64,000 bases of DNA, taken from positions 18,707-82,706 of the forward strand of contig NZ_FNOH01000022.1 in NCBI RefSeq assembly GCF_900106535.1, read 5' to 3'. This document shows, one piece after another, positions 15,932 to 23,986 of this stretch. Both the position numbers and the translations under genes were made by a program. The stretch comes from Myxococcus xanthus (GTDB lineage: Bacteria > Myxococcota > Myxococcia > Myxococcales > Myxococcaceae). Each line of letters begins with the position of its first letter. Within the stretch, counting starts at the first letter, position 1. Under the pieces are notes generated by a model. It made no database searches, was not told the origin of the DNA, and was given only the letters and a program-made list of their open reading frames with translations.

Positions 15932-16399
15932 ATGTCCCAGGAAAACACCGGAAAGCCGAAGCGCGGCCTGAAGCGACCCATCGAGGTCGTTCGCGCGGAG
16001 CTGCTCAAGGATCCGGAGACGAAGAAGATCGCCGAGGCCGTGAGCATGAAGCTCGAGGACTACGTGGAGCTGGTCCTCAAGTACGCCCAGGACAAGGACA
16101 AGGAGGCCGAGGTCGCCGTCATCTCCGACGAGGAGCTGCGCCGCAACGGCTTCAACCCCCTCTCCTCCGAGGAGGCCGCCAACATCCTCATCAAGGGCAT
16201 GAAGGGCGAGCTGCCCGGCTCCCCCCCGGACTTCGAGGCCTCCAAGTTCACCCAGGACAAGGCCTCCACCGCCGGCAAGCCGTCCCTCACCTCGCCTCCC
16301 GTGGGCGGCGCCGCCCCCACCGGTCCGCAAGATCCAGCCGCCCGCCAGGAACTGATGGATCAGCTCAAGAAGGGCAGCAGCGGCGGTAACCGTCCGTAA
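15932..16399 (+). CDS. Conserved-looking hypothetical cytoplasmic protein
   Basis: A 155-residue acidic/basic mixed protein. Residues 10-60 are helical and charged (RPIEVVRAELLKDPETKKIAEAVSMKLEDYVELVLKYAQD); the C-terminal half is Pro/Ser/Gly-rich and probably disordered. No signal peptide or membrane helix. The ATG has GGAG seven bases upstream, and codon usage fits the genome, supporting a real gene. I do not recognise the family. It precedes another small unknown gene by 150 bp on the same strand. Confidence 0.6.
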   Translation: MSQENTGKPKRGLKRPIEVVRAELLKDPETKKIAEAVSMKLEDYVELVLKYAQDKDKEAEVAVISDEELRRNGFNPLSSEEAANILIKGMKGELPGSPPDFEASKFTQDKASTAGKPSLTSPPVGGAAPTGPQDPAARQELMDQLKKGSSGGNRP

Positions 16400-16549
16400 T
16401 CCCTGGGACCACGGGCGGAGTCCGGTGGGGAAAATTCGACGAAAAAGGTGAGAGGAAACAATTCCCCACACGCACCGAGAATCCTCTCGAGTTTTCCTTC
16501 CGGCACAAATCTCCGCCTTCCAGGCATCTAGAATCCAAGGGGTACGATC

Positions 16550-16978
16550 ATGGGCGCACTCAAGTCCGTTACGAACGTCATCAGCAAGGTCGCCAGCACG
16601 GTCAGCAAGATTGCCGGTGGCATTGCGAACATCGGCGGCAAGGCCATGGAGTTCCTCCAGAAGCCCCTGAGCTCGCTGGTGGACCCCATCGCCAAGTTCA
16701 TCGGTGACAAGGTCGGCAAGCTGCCCCTGGTCGGCAAGTTCCTGGGCCCCACGGCGGAGAACCTGGTGAAGCAGGGCGCCGCGTCCTTCCTGGGTGAGGG
16801 CACGCTGGGCAGCCTGGGCTTCCTGTCCAAGATCGCCCCCAAGGTGCAGGACATCACCAACATCGCGCAGGCGGTCAAGGGCGCGGCGGACAAGGTCGGC
16901 GCCTTCGCGGAGAACCCGCTGGGTCTGCAGAACTTCCAGAACATCATCGCGCAGAACCACGCCCGCTTCGTGGAGTGA
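16550..16978 (+). CDS. Small glycine-rich amphipathic-helix protein of unknown function
   Basis: A 142-residue protein beginning MGALKSVTNVISKVASTVSKIAGG and continuing as alternating hydrophobic/small residues with regularly spaced lysines (VDPIAKFIGDKVGKLPLVG, FLGEGTLGSLGFLSKIAPKV). It has no cleavable signal peptide; the pattern suggests long amphipathic helices able to lie on membranes. It is followed directly by a strong GC hairpin. The 150 bp upstream are AT-richer than the neighbourhood and probably contain its promoter. No family assignment. Confidence 0.6.
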   Translation: MGALKSVTNVISKVASTVSKIAGGIANIGGKAMEFLQKPLSSLVDPIAKFIGDKVGKLPLVGKFLGPTAENLVKQGAASFLGEGTLGSLGFLSKIAPKVQDITNIAQAVKGAADKVGAFAENPLGLQNFQNIIAQNHARFVE

Positions 16979-17016
16979 TGATCCGCGCCTCTGGCGCGAA
17001 CTGGTAGCAAGCCCCA

Positions 17017-17050
17017 GGGCCGGTCTCCCGCGAAGCTGCGGGGCCGGCCC
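17017..17050 (+). terminator. GC-rich hairpin downstream of 16550-16978
   Basis: GGGCCGG and CCGGCCC flank an inner CCCGC/GCGGG stem with a six-base loop, forming a compact hairpin 38 bp after the stop. The following TTCGGCTTTG is only weakly T-rich. It most likely ends transcription of the small plus-strand gene just before the convergent SCO1-like gene. Confidence 0.55.
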
Positions 17051-17089
17051 TTCGGCTTTGCGGGCGACGCGGCCCCCGCGCGGCGGCGC

Positions 17090-17752
17090 TCAGTGCCCTG
17101 TCTGGGCCAGGCGCCGGGTGTCGCGGATGAGGCGCTCGGTGGAGTCGCTGTCCGCGCTGTCGTAGTAGCCGCGAATCTGCCCGGCGTCGTCCACGAGCAC
17201 GAAGTGCGTCCCGTGGAAGATGGAGAGCAGGTCGTCCTCGGGCGCGCCGGGCTCTCGGCCCATGCTGACCTTGAAGCCCTGGACGATGGTCTCCTTCAAC
17301 TGCTCGTAGTCGCCGGTGAGGAAGCTCCAGCGGGAGAAGTCCGCGCCGTGGCGCTCGCCATACTCGGTGAGCCGCTCCGGGGTGTCGTACTTCGGATCCA
17401 CGGAGAACGACACCAACTGGAGCCCGGCGCCATGGGACGCGGTGGCGTCCTGCACGCCCACCATCTTCCGCGTGAAGGCCGGGCAGATGGTGGGACAGCG
17501 CGTGAAGATGAAGTTGGCCACGAAGGGCTTGCCCCGGAGCTGTGTGCTCCCGAAGGGCTGGCCGTCATGCCGGGTGAAGGTGAAGTCCGGCAGCGCGCCC
17601 AGCTGGGGCAGGGGCTCACCGCTCTGGCCGCGGATCAGCATGGCCCCCATGGTGGCGGTGACGCCAAGCGCGGCCACGGCGACACCCGCCCAGAAGCCCG
17701 GGCGCTGCGTGAGACGGGCCCGAGGGGCCGGAAGGACGGAGTCAGCGGACAT
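17090..17752 (-). CDS. SCO1/SenC/PrrC-family copper-binding protein
   Basis: A 220-residue protein with one N-terminal membrane anchor (GFWAGVAVAALGVTATMGAML) and a periplasmic thioredoxin-fold domain. The copper-binding CPTIC pair lies in FIFTRCPTICPAFTRKM and the distal histidine in FHGTHFVLVD, so all three ligands are present. SCO proteins deliver copper to the CuA site of cytochrome oxidase or act as thiol reductases. The ATG at 17752 (MSADSVLPAPRARL) was chosen; the open frame runs to 17869 but that extra part is not family-like. No oxidase genes adjoin it. Confidence 0.9.
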   Translation of the reverse strand: MSADSVLPAPRARLTQRPGFWAGVAVAALGVTATMGAMLIRGQSGEPLPQLGALPDFTFTRHDGQPFGSTQLRGKPFVANFIFTRCPTICPAFTRKMVGVQDATASHGAGLQLVSFSVDPKYDTPERLTEYGERHGADFSRWSFLTGDYEQLKETIVQGFKVSMGREPGAPEDDLLSIFHGTHFVLVDDAGQIRGYYDSADSDSTERLIRDTRRLAQTGH

Positions 17753-17995
17753 GGCCCCGGAGGTAACGGAACCCTTGGAGTCACACAAGCGTGGCCGCTG
17801 GGGTGCGACATCCTGGCTACTTGGGGGGGATGATGTCACGAGTCTGTGACGACCCATCCCTTGTGTCACAATTTCGTGATTTCAGTGTTTTTGCATAAGT
17901 TTATACATAAATAACTGATCTTGCGGGGAAACATCCTCTCAGTCGTTACGAAAATGTGGGTACGTCGCCTCTCTGTTTTCAGGAGTCTGCCCCCC

Positions 17996-19090
17996 GTGAC
18001 GATCTACTCCGTTCGCCGTGGCGATACCCTCAGCGCGCTGGCCCAGCGCTTCAACACCTCGGTGTCGTCGCTCGCGAAGAGCAACGGCATCTCCAACCCG
18101 GATCTCATCTACGCGGGGCAGCAGCTCCGCATCCCGGACGGCTTCGACGCGCCTCGTGCTTCGGGTGGCGGTTCGTACACCGTGAAGTCGGGCGACACGC
18201 TCAGCGGCATCGCGGGTCGGCACGGCACGTCGGTGGGCGCGCTGGCCAAGGCCAACAACATCTCCAACCCGGACCGCATCTACGCGGGCCAGCGGCTCAC
18301 GATTCCGGGCGCGGGCGGCGCGGCGCCTTCCTCGGGTGGCGGTTCGTACACCGTGAAGCCGGGCGACACGCTCAGCGGCATCGCGGGCCGGTACGGCACG
18401 TCGGTGGGCGCGCTGGCCCAGGCCAACAACATCTCCAACCCCAACCTCATCTACGCGGGTCAGCGGCTCACGATTCCGGGTGGGGGCGGTGCGTCGCCCA
18501 CCCGGCCGGCGCCGAACCAGCCGCCGGTGGGGGGCGTGGGTGGCCCGAAGCCGCCGACCGGTGGATCCGCCGGCGTGACGGTGCAGCAGCTCCGGGCGGT
18601 GATGCCCAACCTGTCCCAGGCGAAGGCGGAGCAGTACCTGCCCCACCTGAACCGGGCCATGGCGGAGGCGAACATCACCACGCCCATGCGCAAGGCGGCC
18701 TTCCTGGCGCAGCTCGCGCACGAGAGCGGCCAGCTCCGCTACATGGAGGAGATTGCCTCCGGCGCCGCCTACGAGGGCCGCAGGGATCTGGGCAACACCC
18801 AGCCGGGCGACGGCGTCCGCTACAAGGGCCGTGGCCCCATCCAGTTGACGGGCCGCGCCAACTACCGCGCCGCGGGCCAGGCGCTGGGCATCGACCTGGA
18901 GGGCAACCCCCAGCGCGCCAAGGACCCGGACGTCGCGTTCCGCATCGCCGGCTGGTACTGGTCGTCGCGCAACCTCAACACCTACGCGGACGCGGGCAAC
19001 TTCCGCGAGGTCACCCGCCGCATCAACGGTGGCTACAACGGCATGGCGGACCGCGAGATGTACTACCGCCGCGCGCAGAACGTCTTCTGA
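17996..19090 (+). CDS. LysM-repeat GH19 chitinase/endolysin-like enzyme
   Basis: A 364-residue protein with three LysM cell-wall-binding modules (about 2-45, 60-103, 117-160; each YxVxxGDTLSxxA...IYAGQ), a Pro/Gly linker and a GH19 catalytic domain from ~195. The catalytic glutamate is E243 in HESGQ; YKGRGPIQLTGRANY and RIAGWYW are also typical. It should cleave chitin or, more likely for a bacterivore, peptidoglycan. The GTG at 17996 makes the protein start with the first LysM (TIYSVRRGDT) and has AGGAG about ten bases upstream; an ATG at 17954 is the alternative. No classical signal peptide is seen. The AT-rich 17880-17950 stretch is the probable promoter region. Confidence 0.88.
   Translation: MTIYSVRRGDTLSALAQRFNTSVSSLAKSNGISNPDLIYAGQQLRIPDGFDAPRASGGGSYTVKSGDTLSGIAGRHGTSVGALAKANNISNPDRIYAGQRLTIPGAGGAAPSSGGGSYTVKPGDTLSGIAGRYGTSVGALAQANNISNPNLIYAGQRLTIPGGGGASPTRPAPNQPPVGGVGGPKPPTGGSAGVTVQQLRAVMPNLSQAKAEQYLPHLNRAMAEANITTPMRKAAFLAQLAHESGQLRYMEEIASGAAYEGRRDLGNTQPGDGVRYKGRGPIQLTGRANYRAAGQALGIDLEGNPQRAKDPDVAFRIAGWYWSSRNLNTYADAGNFREVTRRINGGYNGMADREMYYRRAQNVF
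18161..18495 (+). repeat. 171-bp near-identical tandem repeat encoding LysM modules 2 and 3
   Basis: The segment starting at 18161 is repeated from 18332 with only scattered changes, so modules 2 and 3 are nearly identical at the DNA level while module 1 is diverged. The 57-codon unit covers one LysM plus its Gly/Ser linker, indicating recent duplication or gene conversion. Confidence 0.85.
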
Positions 19091-19291
19091 GCCCGCGCTC
19101 CCAACGCGCGGTGCGGTGAAGCGGGGACCGTGGCCAGGGAGGCCCCGGTCCCCGTCGCGTTTCGGGCGAGCCCCATCCCGCCGGGGAGATGCCACGTCCA
19201 TCCGGGGCGACCGCCGAACGCGCGTGGCCCCGGGAGACCCCCTGGTGTGCCGGCTGCATTGGACAGGCCGTTCCCACACGGAGCGCGTCCC

Positions 19292-20755
19292 ATGCCTCGT
19301 ATCGATTCGTCCGGCAGTTCCTCGTTGTCCACCATCGACACCCCCGCGGAGGCCGGAGCGGCGCCCCCGTCTCCATCGCGCGCCGCGGAGCCCCGCGCGC
19401 AGGCGTCCCCTCAGCGTAACGAGGTGCGCGCCTTCGATGGATCCGCCGCCAAGACGCCGGAGCCCTCGTCTCATGGACCCACGCCTGCTGGGGCGGGCCC
19501 CGCCCGGTCCGCAGGGGAGATGGTCGTGCTGGGAGGCTGGTCGCGCCCGGAGGGCTCGAAGGAGGCGCCCACGGACGTGCTCGAAGGCATCCGCGCGCGC
19601 CTGACGCGGAGCCTGGAGAACTGGACCGTCGGTGCCGACGACGTGCGGGCGGTGCACACCGCGCTGGGAAGTCTCCCGGCGGGCACGTACCGGGCCGCGC
19701 TGGAGCGCTTGCAGCAAGACGGCCTGCTGGGCGCATACGTGAAGGCGCAGGACGCGGGCTCGCGGCTCGCGTTCCTGGAGCAGGCGGAGTCGAAGGGCGC
19801 GCTCCATCGGCGCAGCGGGGAGTCGGGCCCGGTGGGCCCCCTGGGCTACCCGGCGGTGCCGGACGTCTTCGTCAATGACCGGCGGCTGCCGGGGGCGATG
19901 CGTGACGCGGTGAATGCACACGCCATCGACGTGGGCGCGGGCTTCTACCGGGCGCACACCGAATACCTCGGCCGGTATGCCCGCGCGGTGGATGGGGCCC
20001 AGAGCCTCCAGGAACTGGGTGCGCTGGGACCGCCACGCGCCGCGCACCTGTCCGAATCCCTCCTGGGCCTCGAGTGGAAGGACCCGTCGCGGCGGGACTA
20101 CGAGGCGGCCTGGAAGGCGGGCATCGGCCAGCCGAAGACGCTCAACCTGACGGTGCAACACGTCAGCGCCCGGCAGCGGGAGCTCTCTGGGGAGCGCGCC
20201 GGGGGCACGGTGCAGCTTCACGGCAAGGTGGGTGTCAGCAGCGAGAGCGCCCAGTGGAGCGCGAAGGCGGCGCTCGACACCCGGGGACACGGGGAACTGA
20301 AGGGAGACGTGGGCGTCTCCGCGCGCGCGGGCCCCGTGGGCGTCGAGCTGTCACACGACAGCTCCGGCGAGACGGAGAGGAAGGTCAAGGTGAACCTGGG
20401 ACTCGTGGAGCTCAGTCTGGCATCGGACGGCGAGCAGCGGGTCGCGGTGGGTGTCGGCTCGCTGTTCCAGGTGCACGCGACACTCAACGCGAAGAAAGCG
20501 GAGCTCGGGGGCGGCGTGTCAGCGAAGCTCAAGGCGGATGGGAGCCAGGCCAGCGCGGAGGCGGGCTTCTCCATGAAGGGCCTGACGGCGGAGCGGGCCC
20601 AGCAATCCTTCGGCCCAGGGCATCGGAACGTCTTCCAGCCGCCCGCCGAGCTGGCATCCCGCACGGCCTGGGATGCGCTGCCGGAGTCCACACGAGCGGC
20701 CTATGCGAAGGAGGGGTGGAATCGGGATGCGTGGACCCGGGCCTTGCCGCGCTGA
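19292..20755 (+). CDS. Hypothetical two-part protein with disordered N-terminus and beta-rich repeats
   Basis: A 487-residue protein. Residues 1-80 are Ser/Pro/Ala-rich; 90-290 are mainly helical (LEGIRARLTRSLENWTVGAD, AMRDAVNAHAIDVGAGFYRAH); 290-430 contain regular alternating strands such as GTVQLHGKVGVSSESAQWSA and GELKGDVGVSARAGPVGVEL, suggesting a beta-sheet or barrel-like section; the tail WDALPESTRAAYAKEGWNRDAW is helical. The ATG has GGAG eight bases upstream. No signal peptide. It follows the lytic enzyme by 201 bp and could be a secreted effector or structural protein, but I cannot assign a family. Confidence 0.55.
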   Translation: MPRIDSSGSSSLSTIDTPAEAGAAPPSPSRAAEPRAQASPQRNEVRAFDGSAAKTPEPSSHGPTPAGAGPARSAGEMVVLGGWSRPEGSKEAPTDVLEGIRARLTRSLENWTVGADDVRAVHTALGSLPAGTYRAALERLQQDGLLGAYVKAQDAGSRLAFLEQAESKGALHRRSGESGPVGPLGYPAVPDVFVNDRRLPGAMRDAVNAHAIDVGAGFYRAHTEYLGRYARAVDGAQSLQELGALGPPRAAHLSESLLGLEWKDPSRRDYEAAWKAGIGQPKTLNLTVQHVSARQRELSGERAGGTVQLHGKVGVSSESAQWSAKAALDTRGHGELKGDVGVSARAGPVGVELSHDSSGETERKVKVNLGLVELSLASDGEQRVAVGVGSLFQVHATLNAKKAELGGGVSAKLKADGSQASAEAGFSMKGLTAERAQQSFGPGHRNVFQPPAELASRTAWDALPESTRAAYAKEGWNRDAWTRALPR

Positions 20756-20758
20756 GGA

Positions 20759-21532
20759 TCAGGAATCCGCCTCGGGGGGCGGCAGGGGGCGAGGCCACAC
20801 CAGGTAGCAGGCGATGAAGGGGAGGTACCAGGGCGCGGCCACCCACAGCCACGGCACTTTCGACGCCATCCGCGTCAGCATGAAGACGCCGCCGAACCAG
20901 AACAGGCCCTGGATCCCCAGGCCCAGGCTTCCGAGGTACTGGAGCGGGCGCGTCTTCGTCCAGGTTCCGAGGATGGCCAGTAGCGCGGGCGCGATGACGG
21001 GCAGTAGGTAGGGCGTCAGCAACGCACCCACATCGTCGAGCGTGCGGACATCCGGGAGGGCCATCAGGATGAGCTGCAACGCCAGGCAGAGGAGCGTGGC
21101 GGTTGTCGCCAGGATGGGCGAGCGGAGGAGGCGGGACGTGGGGGCCGCCGTCGTCGGCAGCCTCTGCTCACGCCGGGCCCGCTCCAGGGCGTCCGGGGGG
21201 ACCTCCAGCGCATACGGGTAGCCCAACTCCAGCAGGGCCTCCACCGCCGCGGTGCGCACCGTGATGCCGGCGCTCCCCGTCAGGACACTGGCATCCCCCG
21301 GCAGCGTCATCAGGGACAGCAGGTAGTCCGTTCGCTCGCGCAGGGCCTCCGGGTCTCCAGCGGGACGCTGGGCAATCGCCGCGATGAGCGCGTCCACCTC
21401 CGAGGGGATGACGCCGGGCGAACTCAGGGCGTCCCGCAGCGCGGCCAGCGAAGGGGGGGCGGGAAGCGGCGCCAGGGATTCCACAAGGGAATCGCTCGTC
21501 GGCTCGGCGGGGCGGGTATGCGTGGAGGTCAT
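20759..21532 (-). CDS. Multi-pass membrane protein with cytoplasmic N-terminal domain
   Basis: A 257-residue protein. The first ~145 residues are soluble and helical (LAALRDALSSPGVIPSEVDALIAAI). Four hydrophobic segments follow: ILATTATLLCLALQLILMAL, LTPYLLPVIAPALLAILGTW, YLGSLGLGIQGLFWFGGVFM and VPWLWVAAPWYLPFIACYLV. I do not recognise the family. It converges on the preceding plus-strand gene with a gap of only three bases between stops, so termination signals must overlap the coding regions. Confidence 0.6.
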   Translation of the reverse strand: MTSTHTRPAEPTSDSLVESLAPLPAPPSLAALRDALSSPGVIPSEVDALIAAIAQRPAGDPEALRERTDYLLSLMTLPGDASVLTGSAGITVRTAAVEALLELGYPYALEVPPDALERARREQRLPTTAAPTSRLLRSPILATTATLLCLALQLILMALPDVRTLDDVGALLTPYLLPVIAPALLAILGTWTKTRPLQYLGSLGLGIQGLFWFGGVFMLTRMASKVPWLWVAAPWYLPFIACYLVWPRPLPPPEADS

Positions 21533-21685
21533 GGCCGCGGAGACGTGAGTCTACCACCGGGCTCTGCGGCGAGTCCCCCGCGCGACCGTCCGGAGGGCGA
21601 GGGGCCGGGCCCTTCGGAGGGACATGTCCTCGAAGCGTGCGCACCCTTCCCCTGGGTGACTCTTTCACGAGGAGCGAGGCAGCGC

Positions 21686-22111
21686 ATGGCGACGGAGCGA
21701 GCGCAGCGGTTCGTGGATGCACTGGCGAAGCTGGAGAAGGAGGGGGACCTGGAGGCCCTCGTCTCCCTCTTCAGTGACGACGCACAGGTGAGCAACGTGG
21801 CCTCGCCGCAGGTCTTCTCCGGCCAGGAGGGCGCCCGGCGGTTCTGGCGTGAATACAAGGGCACCCTCCAACGCGTGGAGTCCACCTTCCGCAACATGAT
21901 TGAGGCGGGCTCCCGCGTCGCGCTCGAATGGGAGACGCAGGGCACCGCCCACAACGGCGCGGCGGTGGCCTATGAAGGCGTGTCCATCATCGAGTGGGAT
22001 GGCGACCGGATCCGCCGCTTCTACGCGTACTTTGATCCGCACGCGCTCGGCCTGGAGCTGACCTCCGGCAACGCGCCGCGCTCGGAAGTCCCCGCCACCA
22101 CCCCCGCGTGA
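21686..22111 (+). CDS. SnoaL-like/NTF2-fold protein
   Basis: A 141-residue single-domain protein of the NTF2 superfamily: N-terminal helices with FVDALAKLEKEGDLEALVSLFSDD, then AQVSNVASPQVFSGQEGARRFW and strand pairs ending IIEWDGDRIRRFYAYFDP. This pattern is common in small polyketide cyclase-like, isomerase-like and nutrient-binding proteins. The catalytic residues are not diagnostic, so substrate is unknown. GAGG lies six bases before the ATG. It is flanked by divergent and distant genes and is probably monocistronic. A second NTF2-fold gene occurs at 61632-62114. Confidence 0.8.
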   Translation: MATERAQRFVDALAKLEKEGDLEALVSLFSDDAQVSNVASPQVFSGQEGARRFWREYKGTLQRVESTFRNMIEAGSRVALEWETQGTAHNGAAVAYEGVSIIEWDGDRIRRFYAYFDPHALGLELTSGNAPRSEVPATTPA

Positions 22112-22165
22112 GGCGTGAGGCCGCCCCGCCTCGGGGCGTCAGGTTGTTTCCTGTGAAGTGAGCCG

Positions 22166-22183
22166 CCGGGCTCGCCAGCCCGG
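22166..22183. terminator. Inverted repeat downstream of the NTF2-fold gene
   Basis: CCGGGCT, loop CGCC, AGCCCGG makes a perfect 7-bp hairpin, with GTGAAG/CTTCAC able to extend pairing outside it. No T-run follows. It lies in the 395-bp gap 22112-22506, whose remainder shows no gene; the AT-richer end near 22470-22500 is the likely promoter of the redox operon. Confidence 0.45.
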
Positions 22184-22506
22184 ACGTGCCCTTCACCCCT
22201 GGCCGGTGCTCGACACTGAGCCGTGACCTTCAGACACCTCCCGATTCCCAAGTGCGGACGCTACCGTCAGCCGCCGCGTCCCCGGACTGCCGACGCTGTC
22301 CGGACAGGGGGCCGCGGAAAATGATGCCGGTCCGCCGATTTTTGGGCGGTACCGTTCGACGCGGTGCGTTTTCCGGAAAGCCCGGACGCGATAGCGTTTG
22401 CTCCGTCCTCGGAGAAGGTGGGTTGGTGATGGTGTGGCGGAGGACACGAGCTCGGATGACCGGTCCTGACCCGGCAGTTTGCTTTGCGTCTACACGGAAA
22501 AGCCTG

Positions 22507-23370
22507 ATGACCCGCTTTGCTGCCTTCTTCGTCGTCCTGTCGTTGATTGCCGCCCCCCACACCGCCTGGGCCCAGCAGCGCCAGACCGAGTCCGCGAAAA
22601 AGACCCGGGCGGTGAAGTCCTCCTCGAAGACGAAGGCCACGAAGACGAAGGCCGCGAAGCCGGTCAAGGCCACGTCGAAGCGCAAGCCCGCGAAGAAGGG
22701 CAAGAAGGCCACGCCGGCCGTGGATTCGAGGGGCGTGAACGCCCCGGAGCTTCAGGCCCAGCCCATGATGCAGGTGGAGCCCGCCAAGCCCCTGTCTGCG
22801 ACGGACGACGCGCCCACCGTCCAGAAGAAGTCCGGGGAGGCCCCGGCGGAAGGGGGCGACTCGCTGGACTTCGACCTGCTGGAGCCCGCCGAAGCCGCGG
22901 CCGCCGCGCAGGTGGACCCGGACCTGGAGAGGCGCATTGGCCGGCGCCGCACGATGCTCAAGCTGCACCAGGGCCTGGGCTTCGCGATGGCCGCCGGTCT
23001 GGTCGGCACCACGGTGGTGGGCCAGCTCCAGTTCAACGACTCGTTCCGCGGCGGCGGTGATGACCGCAACCTGCTGGGCCTGCACCGGGGGCTCGCCATC
23101 GGCACGTCGGCGCTGTTCGCCACCGTGGGGCTGCTGGGGGTGCTGGCGCCGGAACCCTTCGAGAAGGAGTTCCAGTGGGACACCATCACCGTCCACAAGA
23201 TGTTCATGGCGCTCGCCACCGTCGGCATGGTGGCGCAGATCGTCCTCGGCATCATGGCCACGGACCGTTTTGGCCGGCTGTCCGAGACGGACATGGCCAC
23301 CGCGCACCAGATCTCCGGCTACGTGACGTTGGGCGCGGTGTCGGCCGGCGTCTTCACACTGTTCTTCTGA
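22507..23370 (+). CDS. Exported four-helix cytochrome b561-like membrane protein
   Basis: A 287-residue protein with a cleavable signal peptide (FFVVLSLIAAPHTAWAQ), a Lys/Ala/Thr-rich periplasmic stretch to ~65, a Pro/Glu linker, and a C-terminal domain of four membrane helices. Each helix is introduced by a histidine: LKLHQGLGFAMAAGLVG, LGLHRGLAIGTSALFA, TVHKMFMALATVGMVAQ and TAHQISGYVTLGAVSAG. Four spaced histidines in a four-helix bundle is the arrangement of b561-type diheme proteins, so heme-mediated electron transfer across the membrane is inferred. It is first in a unit with YceI (gap 37 bp) and a double Rieske protein. Confidence 0.7.
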   Translation: MTRFAAFFVVLSLIAAPHTAWAQQRQTESAKKTRAVKSSSKTKATKTKAAKPVKATSKRKPAKKGKKATPAVDSRGVNAPELQAQPMMQVEPAKPLSATDDAPTVQKKSGEAPAEGGDSLDFDLLEPAEAAAAAQVDPDLERRIGRRRTMLKLHQGLGFAMAAGLVGTTVVGQLQFNDSFRGGGDDRNLLGLHRGLAIGTSALFATVGLLGVLAPEPFEKEFQWDTITVHKMFMALATVGMVAQIVLGIMATDRFGRLSETDMATAHQISGYVTLGAVSAGVFTLFF

Positions 23371-23407
23371 AGCGCATGCCTTTCGTAGTGGTTCCCTGGA
23401 GGTTGAC

Positions 23408-23986
23408 GTGATTGCTCGACGAATCGCCCTGATCGCCACCCTGGTGCTCGCGCTGCCCGCAGTCGCGCAGTCGCAGGCCCGCACGTATAGCGTCAAGAAG
23501 GACGCCAGTTCGCTCACCTACAAGCTCAAGCACAAGCTGCATGAGGTGGTGGGCAAGGCGCAGCCCAGCGACGGCAAGGCCCGCCTGCTGCCGGACGGAA
23601 CGCTCCAGGTGGCGGTGCGCGCCAACGTGAAGGACTTCGATTCGGGCAACGCCAACCGCGACGCGCACATGCTGGAGACGACGGACGCGGCCAGGTTTCC
23701 CATCATCGACTTCAAGGGCGTGGCCACCGGCGTGAAGCCGCCCACCAGCTTCCCGGCGAAGGTGCCGGTGAAGGTGAAGGGCCAGCTGACGTTCCACGGC
23801 GTGAAGAAGACCGTGGAGATTCCGATGACGGTGCTGTTCAAGTCGGAGAAGCAGGCGGTGGCCGAGGGTAGCTTCGACATCAGCCTGGATGCCTACAACG
23901 TCAACCGCCCGTCGCTGTTGATGGTGAAGGTGGACGACGTCCTGGTGCTGGAGCCCAAGCTGGTATTCGAGGTGGAGGGTACGTGA
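23408..23986 (+). CDS. YceI-family periplasmic lipid-binding-like protein
   Basis: A 192-residue protein with signal peptide (IALIATLVLALPAVAQSQA) and the YceI fold, an elongated lipocalin-like barrel that binds polyisoprenoids. Family features include LTYKLKHKLHEVVGKA, RDAHMLETTDAARFPIIDF, VKGQLTFHGVKKTVEIPM and DVLVLEPKLVFEVEG. The GTG start has GGAGG five bases upstream. Its stop overlaps the start of the Rieske gene by four bases, which indicates translational coupling. In redox settings YceI proteins often accompany cytochrome b561, consistent with quinone-like ligand binding. Confidence 0.9.
   Translation: MIARRIALIATLVLALPAVAQSQARTYSVKKDASSLTYKLKHKLHEVVGKAQPSDGKARLLPDGTLQVAVRANVKDFDSGNANRDAHMLETTDAARFPIIDFKGVATGVKPPTSFPAKVPVKVKGQLTFHGVKKTVEIPMTVLFKSEKQAVAEGSFDISLDAYNVNRPSLLMVKVDDVLVLEPKLVFEVEGT

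Noticed and set aside
22186..22506. N-terminal extension of the b561-like gene
   Set aside because: The frame is open but unlike a protein, and the signal peptide beginning at 22507 is a natural start.
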